In this document: piece after piece, positions 50,200-58,787 of the stretch | How the letters are laid out: every line of letters begins with the position of its first letter | How positions within the stretch are numbered: the stretch's first letter is position 1 | Assembly (NCBI GenBank): GCA_963700785.1 | Contig: CAVOYZ010000012.1 | Span: 1-64,000, forward strand | From: CAXMST01 sp963700785 | Lineage (GTDB): Bacteria > Actinomycetota > Thermoleophilia > Solirubrobacterales > 70-9 | Length of the DNA stretch: 64,000 bases | Reading direction: 5' to 3' | The notes under the pieces: model-generated | The model's database searches: none | Seen by the model: only the letters and a program-made list of their open reading frames with translations | What the model was told of the DNA's origin: nothing | Position numbers and translations under genes: made by a program

Positions 50200-50883
50200 A
50201 TGCGTACCAAGATCTGTGGCATCACCCGCCTGCAGGACGCCGAGGCCGCCGTCCACGCCGGCGCCTGGGCGATCGGGCTCAACTTCCATGCCGCCAGCCC
50301 GCGATCCGTCGACGAGGGCGAGGCCGAGCTGATCGGTGCTGCGATGAAGCGCCGCGCCGAGGTCGCCGGGGTCTTCGTCAACTCCTCGCTGGGGCGGATC
50401 GGCGCTCTCGCCGACCGCTGCGGCCTGACGCTGGTCCAGCTCCACGGCGACGAGGGCCCCTCGTTCTGCTCGGAGGTCGCGAGGCGCACCGGCTGCCGGG
50501 TGATCAAGTCCTTCCGGCTGCGGAGCCAGGCCGAGGTCCGCGGTGCGGCGGCCTTTCACACCGACTTTCACCTGTTCGACGCCTACCGGCCCGGGAGCCA
50601 CGGCGGCACCGGAGAGAGCTTCGACTGGGAGCTGCTGCGGGCGCGGGGCGGGACGACCCCGACGATCGTCGCCGGTGGCCTGACGCCGGAGAACGTCGGC
50701 GAGGCGATCGAGGTCACGACGCCCTGGGCGGTCGACGTCGCCGGCGGGGTCGAGGACGGGGCGGCCGGGGTCAAGGATCACGACCTGATCGTCCGGTTCA
50801 TCGACGCCGCCAACGCCGCCGGCCCGGCGATGGACACGTTTTCCGATGCCGGCGATCCCGACGCGGAGCCGACCACCGCGTGA
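50200..50883 (+). CDS. trpF: phosphoribosylanthranilate isomerase
   Basis: 227 residues. It starts MRTKICGITRLQDAEAAVHA, with the catalytic Cys in KICGIT, and has GVFVNSSLGRIGALADRCGL, VQLHGDE, HLFDAYRPGSHGGTGESFDW (catalytic Asp) and IVAGGLTPENVGEAI. ATG 50200 gives the exact family start. Its stop overlaps the GTG of trpB. It begins the second trp block. Confidence 0.94.
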   Translation: MRTKICGITRLQDAEAAVHAGAWAIGLNFHAASPRSVDEGEAELIGAAMKRRAEVAGVFVNSSLGRIGALADRCGLTLVQLHGDEGPSFCSEVARRTGCRVIKSFRLRSQAEVRGAAAFHTDFHLFDAYRPGSHGGTGESFDWELLRARGGTTPTIVAGGLTPENVGEAIEVTTPWAVDVAGGVEDGAAGVKDHDLIVRFIDAANAAGPAMDTFSDAGDPDAEPTTA

Positions 50884-52094
50884 GTCCCGCGCCCCGCAAC
50901 CGGACGGTCGCCCCCGCGACCGGCGTCGAGGGTCGCTTTGGCCCCTACGGCGGCCGCTACGTGCCCGAGGTCCTGATCGCCGCGCTCGATCAGCTCACCG
51001 AGGCGTTCATCGAGGCCCGGGAGGACGACGAGTACCGATCGCGGCTCGACCTGCTGCTCCGCGACTTCGTCGGCCGGCCGACCCCGCTCTATCGCGCGGA
51101 GCGGCTCTCGGAGCAGGTCGGTCGTCGGGTCTACCTGAAGCGCGAGGACCTCGCTCACACCGGCGCCCACAAGATCAACAACGCCGTCGGTCAGGCGCTG
51201 CTCGCCGAGCGGATGGGCAAGCGGCGGATCATCGCCGAGACCGGGGCGGGTCAGCACGGGGTCGCGACCGCCACGGCCTGCGCGCGGCTCGGGCTCGAGT
51301 GCGTCGTCTACATGGGCACCGAGGACATGCGCCGCCAGCGCCCCAACGTCGAGCGCATGGAGTTGATGGGAGCCACGGTCGCGCCGGTCGAGGCCGGCGC
51401 CCGGACCCTGAAGGAGGCGGTCAGCGCCGCGATCCGCGACTGGGTGGCCAACGTCGGCGACACGCACTACATCATCGGCTCGGCGGTCGGCCCGGCTCCT
51501 TACCCGGCGCTCGTCAGGGACCTGCAACGCGTGATCGGGGACGAGGCCAGGGCCCAGATCCTCGCGGCGGAGGGAGCACTGCCCGAGCGGGTCATCGCCT
51601 GCGTCGGTGGCGGGTCGAACGCGATCGGCACCTTCGCGGCGTTCCTCGACGACGCGGTCGAGCTGATCGGCGTCGAGGCTGCCGGTGAGGGACTCGATCG
51701 GCGCCATGGCGCGTCCCTGACGGCGGGCCGCACCGGCGTGCTGCACGGGGCCCTGTCCTCGGTGATCGCCGACGACGACGGCCAGATCCTCGAGGCGCAC
51801 TCGATCTCCGCCGGACTCGACTACCCGGGCGTCGGCCCGGAGCACGCCCAACTTCGCGACAGCGGCCGGGCCCGGTACGAGGCGGTCACCGACGAGGCTG
51901 CGCTCGCGGCGTTCGCAGAGCTGTCCCGGCTCGAGGGGATCGTGCCGGCGCTCGAGCCCAGCCACGCGATCGCCTGGCTGCTGGCCGACGGCGCCGCGCC
52001 CGGAGGCGTCGATCTGCTGACGCTCTCGGGTCGCGGCGACAAGGACCTCGACGAGGTGCTGGCGCAGCTCGGGGGACGGTCCGCCGATGGCTGA
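50880..52094 (+). CDS. trpB: tryptophan synthase beta chain
   Basis: 404 residues. FGPYGGRYVPEVL opens the enzyme. KREDLAHTGAHKINNAVGQA holds the PLP lysine, ETGAGQHGVATATACARLGL the catalytic Glu, and CVGGGSNAIGTFAAF binds the phosphate. The GTG start overlaps trpF, and trpA starts 8 bases before its end, the usual coupled arrangement of the two subunits. Confidence 0.96.
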   Translation: MSPAPRNRTVAPATGVEGRFGPYGGRYVPEVLIAALDQLTEAFIEAREDDEYRSRLDLLLRDFVGRPTPLYRAERLSEQVGRRVYLKREDLAHTGAHKINNAVGQALLAERMGKRRIIAETGAGQHGVATATACARLGLECVVYMGTEDMRRQRPNVERMELMGATVAPVEAGARTLKEAVSAAIRDWVANVGDTHYIIGSAVGPAPYPALVRDLQRVIGDEARAQILAAEGALPERVIACVGGGSNAIGTFAAFLDDAVELIGVEAAGEGLDRRHGASLTAGRTGVLHGALSSVIADDDGQILEAHSISAGLDYPGVGPEHAQLRDSGRARYEAVTDEAALAAFAELSRLEGIVPALEPSHAIAWLLADGAAPGGVDLLTLSGRGDKDLDEVLAQLGGRSADG

Positions 52095-52917
52095 GGCCCG
52101 CCCGAGCGGGATCGAGCGGATCGCCGCCTCCTTCGACGCTGCGCGCGCCGAGGGCCGCGCCGCGCTGATGCCCTATCTGATGGGCGGCTTTCCCGACCTC
52201 GAGACCTCGCGGGTCGTCGCCGAGGCCTATGCCGACGGGGGCGCCGATCTGATCGAGCTCGGCGTGCCCTACTCGGATCCGCTCGCCGACGGGCCGGTGA
52301 TTCACGCCGCGGCGACCGCCGCGCTCGAGTCCGGCGTCAGCCTCGATGACGTCCTCGGGATCTGCGCCGGGCTCGCCGACCGCCTGCCGGTCCTGCCGAT
52401 GGTCTACGCGAACATGGCGCTGGCACGCGGCGCCGAGGGCTTCGCCGAGGCGCTGCTCGGGGCCGGGGCCTGCGGCGCGATCATCCCCGACCTGCCCCCG
52501 GGCGAGGACGCGGAGCTACCGCCGGCGATGGCTCGCCGCGGGCTCGCACTGATTCCGTTCGTGGCGCCCACCACCCCGGCCGGGAGGCGCCGGCGGCTGC
52601 TCGCCGAGGCAACCGGCTTCAGCTACGTGGTCTCGCTGACCGGCGTCACCGGCGAGCGCGAGGCGCTGCCCGAGGAGCTCACCGAGCTGGTCACCGCGGT
52701 GCGGGAGGAGTCGAGCGTGCCCGCAGCGGTCGGCTTCGGGATCGGCACCCCCGAGCGCGCGGCCGAGATCGGCCGCTTCGCGGACGGCGTGATCGTCGGC
52801 AGTCGTCTGGTGCGCGAGGTGGCCGAGGCCGGCAGTCCGGCCGCGGCGGCCGCGTCGGTCGGCAGCTTCCTGCGCCAGGCGCGGGAGCAGCTCGCGGCGG
52901 GAGCGGCCTCCCGCTGA
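52087..52917 (+). CDS. trpA: tryptophan synthase alpha chain
   Basis: 276 residues, TIM barrel. MPYLMGGFPDLETSRVV, the catalytic Glu in DLIELGVPYSDPLADGPVIH (with the Asp), DLPPGEDAEL and GFGIGTPERAAEIGRFADGV (phosphate site) are all present. It releases indole to TrpB through the tunnel. It overlaps trpB and ends the biosynthetic block. Confidence 0.96.
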   Translation: MAEARPSGIERIAASFDAARAEGRAALMPYLMGGFPDLETSRVVAEAYADGGADLIELGVPYSDPLADGPVIHAAATAALESGVSLDDVLGICAGLADRLPVLPMVYANMALARGAEGFAEALLGAGACGAIIPDLPPGEDAELPPAMARRGLALIPFVAPTTPAGRRRRLLAEATGFSYVVSLTGVTGEREALPEELTELVTAVREESSVPAAVGFGIGTPERAAEIGRFADGVIVGSRLVREVAEAGSPAAAAASVGSFLRQAREQLAAGAASR

Positions 52918-52961
52918 GCCCGTCCGGAGACGCTCGGCGGCCCCGCCGGCGCCGGCGCTGT

Positions 52962-52967
52962 TAGATT
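52962..52967 (+). promoter_or_regulatory. -10 box (TAGATT)
   Basis: It ends 7 bases before ATG 52975. Confidence 0.5.
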
Positions 52968-52974
52968 GCCGCCC

Positions 52975-53151
52975 ATGCAGCTTCTGGTGTTCACCGTGAT
53001 CGGCCTGGTCCTCTTCCTGCTGGCGATCGGATTCGACCTTGGCGGCACCATCGGTGTGATGATCTTCCTGCTGGTTCTCTTGACCGGCGTGGCGCTTCGC
53101 GCCTCGTCGTCGATCATCGATTGGGCCCGGGGGCCGGCCTCGAAGCTCTGA
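52975..53151 (+). CDS. small two-helix membrane protein
   Basis: 58 residues: MQLLVFTVIGLVLFLLAIGF, a short Gly-rich turn, then GVMIFLLVLLTGVALRA and a basic end. This gives two membrane helices with both ends likely inside. No family is recognised. Its own close -10 box supports it as a real gene despite its size. It converges with pfkA. Confidence 0.6.
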   Translation: MQLLVFTVIGLVLFLLAIGFDLGGTIGVMIFLLVLLTGVALRASSSIIDWARGPASKL

Positions 53152-53178
53152 ACCCGGGAACGCGTCCCGGGTCGCCGT

Positions 53179-54213
53179 TCAGGTGAAGAAGCGCTGGGCG
53201 ATCTCGAGCAGCTCGAGATCGACCGGCTTGACTCCCTCGACCTCCGAGATGTCGACCGAGGACACCTCGTCGCCGTGGAGGGCGGCCATCCGGCCGAACT
53301 GGTGCGCCTTGGCCATCCGGAAGGCCATCGCCCCGTATCGGGTGGCCAGCACGCGGTCGCGCGCGGTCGGACTGCCGCCGCGCTGGATGTGGCCGAGAAC
53401 CACGCTGCGCGCCTCGTATCCCGTCAGCAACTCGAGCTCCTTGGCCAGCACCGGGCCGATCCCGCCCAGCTTCGGATAGCCGTATTCGTCGGCCCCCTGC
53501 GAGATCGTCACCTGCTCGCGCTCGCCGCCGCGGAAGGCCAGCTTCGCCCCCTCGGCGACGACGATGATCGACGAGTCCTTGCCGCGCTCGTGTCGCAGCC
53601 GGATCGCGTCGGCGATCTCCTCGCAGGTCGTCTCCACCTCCGGGATCACGATCCCGTCGGCACCGCCGGCAATGCCCCCGTGCAGTGCGATCCAGCCGAC
53701 GTTGCGGCCCATCACCTCGACCACCATCACCCGGTCGTGGGAGGCCGCGGTCGTGTGCAGCCGGTCGATTGCCTCGCAGACGACGTGCACCGCCGTGTCG
53801 AAGCCAAAGGTGTAGTCGGTGCCGACGACGTCGTTGTCGATCGTCTTCGGGACGCCGATCAGCGGCATCCCGTACTGCTCGTGCAGCTCGCTGACCATCC
53901 ACATCGTGTGTTCGCCGCCGATCGCCACCACCGCGTCCAGCGAGTCGTCCTTGATCGCCTGCTGCAGTAGATCGATGGCGCCCTCGCGGACAGGCTCGAA
54001 GCTCGAGGTACGGAGGATCGTTCCGCCGAGCGAGACGATCCCGCCGACGGCGCGCATGTCGAGCGCCATGTAGTCGCGTTCGGCCAGCCCCTGGAAGCCG
54101 CGCATGATCCCGATCGCCTCGTCGCCGGCGCTGATCGCCGAGCGGGCGACGGCCCGGATCGCGGCGTTCAGGCCCGGGCAGTCGCCGCCGGCTGTCAGCA
54201 CTCCGATCCTCAT
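53179..54213 (-). CDS. pfkA: 6-phosphofructokinase
   Basis: 344 residues. MRIGVLTAGGDCPGLNAAIR is the family start, so ATG 54213 is used although the frame is open to 54264. The active-site segment is GVPKTIDNDVVGTDYTFGFD and the substrate loop is VMGRNVGWIALHGGIAG. The nucleotide motif is IGGEHTMW instead of GGDGS, similar to the GGEDT form of actinobacterial PFKs; the phosphoryl donor (ATP or pyrophosphate) is therefore uncertain. A TAGGGT box ends 7 bases before the start. Confidence 0.93.
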   Translation of the reverse strand: MRIGVLTAGGDCPGLNAAIRAVARSAISAGDEAIGIMRGFQGLAERDYMALDMRAVGGIVSLGGTILRTSSFEPVREGAIDLLQQAIKDDSLDAVVAIGGEHTMWMVSELHEQYGMPLIGVPKTIDNDVVGTDYTFGFDTAVHVVCEAIDRLHTTAASHDRVMVVEVMGRNVGWIALHGGIAGGADGIVIPEVETTCEEIADAIRLRHERGKDSSIIVVAEGAKLAFRGGEREQVTISQGADEYGYPKLGGIGPVLAKELELLTGYEARSVVLGHIQRGGSPTARDRVLATRYGAMAFRMAKAHQFGRMAALHGDEVSSVDISEVEGVKPVDLELLEIAQRFFT

Positions 54214-54220
54214 CACCCGC

Positions 54221-54226
54221 ACCCTA
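54221..54226 (-). promoter_or_regulatory. -10 box (TAGGGT) of pfkA
   Basis: On the minus strand it ends 7 bases before ATG 54213. The divergent gene's GATAAT box lies at 54250-54255. Confidence 0.5.
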
Positions 54227-54249
54227 AACGACCGACGCCCGCCGGCGGG

Positions 54250-54255
54250 GATAAT
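54250..54255 (+). promoter_or_regulatory. -10 box (GATAAT) of the DCC-lipoprotein gene
   Basis: It ends 7 bases before ATG 54263; close to the TATAAT consensus. Confidence 0.45.
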
Positions 54256-54262
54256 CCGGTCC

Positions 54263-55300
54263 ATGGCCCGACCTCCGGACCACGCGATCCTCTACGACTC
54301 CGAGTGCGGATTCTGCACCCGGATGCTCGATCGCATCATGCGCTGGGACCGTGCCGGCCGGCTGCGTGCCGTCCCGATTCAGACCGACGAGGGGGATCGG
54401 CTGCTCGAGCAGATCCCGCCCGGGCGACGGCTCGACTCGTGGCACCTGGTGCCCGCCGACGGGGCGGTGCTCTCGGCCGGCGCCGCCGGCCCGCCGCTGC
54501 TGCGACTGCTGCCGGGTGGGCGGCTGCCGGCCGCGCTGCTCGCCCTGCTCCCGGCCGTGACCGACGCCGGCTATCGCTGGGTCGCCGCCCACCGAGAGCA
54601 GCTCGGCCGGCTGTTCAGCCTCGCTCTCGTCCTGACGATCGTCGGTTGCGGCGGCACCGTCCAGGGCGATTCCGAGCTCACCGTGTATCTGAGCGCGCCG
54701 CTGCGCGGCGCGCAGGCCAACGACGGTCGCCAGCTCGCGGCCGGTGCGCGCGAGGCGCTGATCGCGGCCGGCGGCGAGGCCGGCGGCGTGGCCGTGACTC
54801 TCGAGGCGCTCGACGACACCGAGCGGGCGCCGGGGGGGACGGGCTGGACGCAGGCGCGGGTGGCGGCCAACGCCCGGGCCGCGACCGAGGACTCGACTGC
54901 GATCGCCTACCTCGGCGAGCTCTCATCCGGCGCCACCCGGGTCTCGGTGCCGATCACCAACGAGGCCGGGGTGGTGCAGATCTCGCCGGGCCCGGTCGAG
55001 CCCGAGCTGCTGGCCGAGCCCGGCGGCAACGACGTCCCCGCGGAGTTCCAGTCGTCCGGCGAGCGCACGCTGGTGGCGCTGCAGGCCGCCGCCGGTCCGC
55101 CGCCGGGCCGTGGCAGCCGCGCCTACCGGGAGCTCGGCTTCGAGGCGATGGCGCTGGTGCTCGACGCGATCGGTCGCGCGGACGAGCCCCTGAGTCGCGG
55201 CGACGTGACCGCGGCCGCGCTCGCCACCGCCGACCGCGAATCGGCACTCGGCACCTACTCGATCGACGCCCGGGGCCTCGCCTCGTTCGCGAGCTCCTGA
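54263..55300 (+). CDS. DCC-family thiol protein fused to a lipoprotein-type binding domain
   Basis: 345 residues as read. The first about 115 are a DCC (DUF393) domain: AILYDSECGFCTRMLDRIMR with the CxxC, then AVPIQTDEG and WHLVPADGAVLSAG. At about residue 120 the frame runs into LFSLALVLTIVGCGG, a lipoprotein signal with lipobox VGC. A type 1 periplasmic-binding-fold domain follows (VYLSAPLRG, GAREALIAAGGEAGG, AYLGELSSGATRVSVPITNE), shorter than usual. Either two genes have merged (lost stop or sequence error) or this is a true fusion with an internal signal. No start codon is visible at the junction. Confidence 0.7.
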   Translation: MARPPDHAILYDSECGFCTRMLDRIMRWDRAGRLRAVPIQTDEGDRLLEQIPPGRRLDSWHLVPADGAVLSAGAAGPPLLRLLPGGRLPAALLALLPAVTDAGYRWVAAHREQLGRLFSLALVLTIVGCGGTVQGDSELTVYLSAPLRGAQANDGRQLAAGAREALIAAGGEAGGVAVTLEALDDTERAPGGTGWTQARVAANARAATEDSTAIAYLGELSSGATRVSVPITNEAGVVQISPGPVEPELLAEPGGNDVPAEFQSSGERTLVALQAAAGPPPGRGSRAYRELGFEAMALVLDAIGRADEPLSRGDVTAAALATADRESALGTYSIDARGLASFASS

Positions 55301-55315
55301 GCTGCGCTCGGCCGA

Positions 55316-56224
55316 TCAGCCAAGCGTTGCGCGCAGCGCCGAGTCGATGTCGGGGTGGCGGAACTTGTAGCCCTCGTCCAGGGCGCGGCGCGGTAGCGCC
55401 CGCTGACCTCCGGTGGCCACCTCGCCGAACTCGTTGCCGAGGCGCAGCTTCACGGCGAACTTCGGCACCGGCACGACCGCCGGTCGCCCGAGCGCCTTGC
55501 CGAGCGCCTTCGAGAAGTCCCGGTTCGTCACCGGTTCGGGGGCGGTGCCGTTGTAGACGCCGTCAGCGCTGGGGGTGTCGAGGGCCCAGAGCAGCATGCC
55601 CACCTCGTCGGCGAGGCTGATCCAGGGCATGTAGTTGGCGCCGCCGGCGACGGGCCCACCGACGCCGAGCTTGAACGGCAGCAGCAACTCCGAGAGCAGG
55701 CCGGACTCCTTGTCGAGCACGAGGCCGGTGCGGATGATCACCAGTCGAACGCCGTGGCCCTCGATCTCCCTGGCCGCCGCCTCCCAGGCGACGCAGACGC
55801 CCGCGTCGAAGCTCTCGCCGGGGCCGGTCTCCTCATCGACGAGCGCGTCACCGCGATCCCCGTAGTAGCCGACGGCGCTCTGGCTGACCAGGACCCTCGG
55901 CCGCGGCTCGGCCGTGAGCATCGCCTGGACGAGGTTGTGCGTCGCCGTCTCCCGCGAGGCGAGGATCCGCTCCTTGACGTCGTCGGTCCAGCGCTGGTTG
56001 ATCGGCTCGCCGACCAGGTTGATAACCCCGTCGACGTCGGCCAGGGCCTCGCCCGGCGGCCGCTCGGAGGTCGGGCTCCAGGCATGCCACTTGACGGTCG
56101 GGTTCGTCTGTCGCGCCGCTTCGGGGTCCCGGGTCAGGCCGATCACCTCGTCGCCGCGCGCCAACAGCGCGTCGCAGACCACTCGGCCAATGGCCCCGGT
56201 CGCCCCGGTGATTAGAACGCGCAT
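55316..56224 (-). CDS. NAD-dependent epimerase, TIGR01777 (YfcH-like) family
   Basis: 302 residues. The Rossmann motif is MRVLITGATGAIGRVVCDAL, the family motif is VINLVGEPINQRWTDDVKER, and SQSAVGYYGDRGDALVDEET holds the Tyr-like catalytic region. The C-terminal DUF1731 part ends RALDEGYKFRHPDIDSALRA. Substrates of the family are unknown. The frame is open far upstream, but that part belongs to the malic enzyme; ATG 56224 is the correct start. Confidence 0.88.
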   Translation of the reverse strand: MRVLITGATGAIGRVVCDALLARGDEVIGLTRDPEAARQTNPTVKWHAWSPTSERPPGEALADVDGVINLVGEPINQRWTDDVKERILASRETATHNLVQAMLTAEPRPRVLVSQSAVGYYGDRGDALVDEETGPGESFDAGVCVAWEAAAREIEGHGVRLVIIRTGLVLDKESGLLSELLLPFKLGVGGPVAGGANYMPWISLADEVGMLLWALDTPSADGVYNGTAPEPVTNRDFSKALGKALGRPAVVPVPKFAVKLRLGNEFGEVATGGQRALPRRALDEGYKFRHPDIDSALRATLG

Positions 56225-56331
56225 CTCGTCTGCCTCCTGCTCGTGAACGGAGCGGAACCCTAGCCGAGGCCGAGGGAGTGAACGGTTGGGCGGCCCCGGT
56301 CCCCCGTAAGCGTTCACGGGAAGCGCCCGGT

Positions 56332-57787
<1,456 letters not shown>

Positions 57788-57839
57788 CGAGCCGCGGATC
57801 ATAGTCGCGGGCCCGCGGCCGCCCAAGCTCAGTCCGGGG

Positions 57840-58748
57840 CTAGAGGTCGTCGGTACTGAAGGTGTCGCAGCGGGCCGGTTCGCCCGCCGCATAGCCGGCC
57901 TCGAACCAGCGCCGTCGCTGCTCGGAGGTCCCGTGCGTGAAGCTGTCCGGATTGACGCGGCCGCCCGCCTGGGCCTGCAGGCGGTCGTCGCCGACGGCCT
58001 CGGCCGCGGCGAACGCCTGCTCGAGATCGCCCTCCTCGAGCGCTCCCTGCTCGAACACGGTGGCCGCCCAGACGCCGGCGTAGCAGTCGGCCTGCAGCTC
58101 CTGACGGACCGAGAGCTCGTTCGCATCGCCGGGGTTCTGGGCGGCGAGCCGGTCGACCTCGGCGGCGGTCCCCGTCACCCGCTGGACGTGGTGACCCATC
58201 TCGTGCGCGATCACGTAGGCCCAGGCGAACTCGCCGCTCGCGCCGAGCTGGCGGCGCATGTCGTCGTAGAAGCTGAGATCGAGATAGATGCGTTCGTCGG
58301 CCGGGCAGTAGAACGGCCCGACGGCCGAGTCGGCGCTTCCGCAGCCCTCGGTGCTGACCGCATCCGAGTAGAGCACCAGCTGGGCGCGCTCGTAGCCCCC
58401 GCCCTCCAGGGTCCGGCTCCAGGTCTGCTGGGCGTCGCTGAAGACGTAGGTCGAGAAGTCCTTGAGATCGCGCTGCGGGTCCTCGGCGGGCGGGATCGGG
58501 GCCGGGTTGCCGGCCCCCGGGGCGCCGGTCCCGGTGCCGAAGGCGCTCTGCAGGTCGAAGCCGCCACCGCCGCCGCTGAAGGCGTTGATCGCGACGATCA
58601 CGAGGACGACGACCAGCCCGGCGCCGCCGCCGAGGCCGGCGACTCCGCCCGGGATCGGGATCGGGGAGCGGCCGCCGCCTTGCGCCGAGCCTCGCGAGGC
58701 GCCACGGATGTCGATCACGTCGCGGCTCTTGACCCGCGTCCACTTCAT
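57840..58748 (-). CDS. neutral zinc metallopeptidase (YpfJ-like)
   Basis: 302 residues. A cytoplasmic Arg-rich start and one membrane helix (GAGLVVVLVIVAINAF) precede an extracellular domain. The zinc site is VIAHEMGHHVQRVTG with the downstream Glu in SVRQELQADCYAGVWA. The family-typical YCPADERIYLDLSFYDDM and FTHGTSEQRRRWFEAGY follow. Function of the family is poorly known. A TAGGCT box (58757-58762, minus) ends 8 bases before the ATG. It is divergent from polA. Confidence 0.9.
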   Translation of the reverse strand: MKWTRVKSRDVIDIRGASRGSAQGGGRSPIPIPGGVAGLGGGAGLVVVLVIVAINAFSGGGGGFDLQSAFGTGTGAPGAGNPAPIPPAEDPQRDLKDFSTYVFSDAQQTWSRTLEGGGYERAQLVLYSDAVSTEGCGSADSAVGPFYCPADERIYLDLSFYDDMRRQLGASGEFAWAYVIAHEMGHHVQRVTGTAAEVDRLAAQNPGDANELSVRQELQADCYAGVWAATVFEQGALEEGDLEQAFAAAEAVGDDRLQAQAGGRVNPDSFTHGTSEQRRRWFEAGYAAGEPARCDTFSTDDL

Positions 58749-58756
58749 CGGCGGCC

Positions 58757-58762
58757 AGCCTA
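58757..58762 (-). promoter_or_regulatory. -10 box (TAGGCT) of the zinc peptidase gene
   Basis: On the minus strand it ends 8 bases before ATG 58748, and lies only 12 bases from the polA box on the other strand. Confidence 0.5.
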
Positions 58763-58773
58763 GGTCACGCGCC

Positions 58774-58779
58774 TATGAT
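58774..58779 (+). promoter_or_regulatory. -10 box (TATGAT) of polA
   Basis: It ends 8 bases before ATG 58788; no ribosome site lies between. Confidence 0.5.
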
Positions 58780-58787
58780 CCGCGTCG

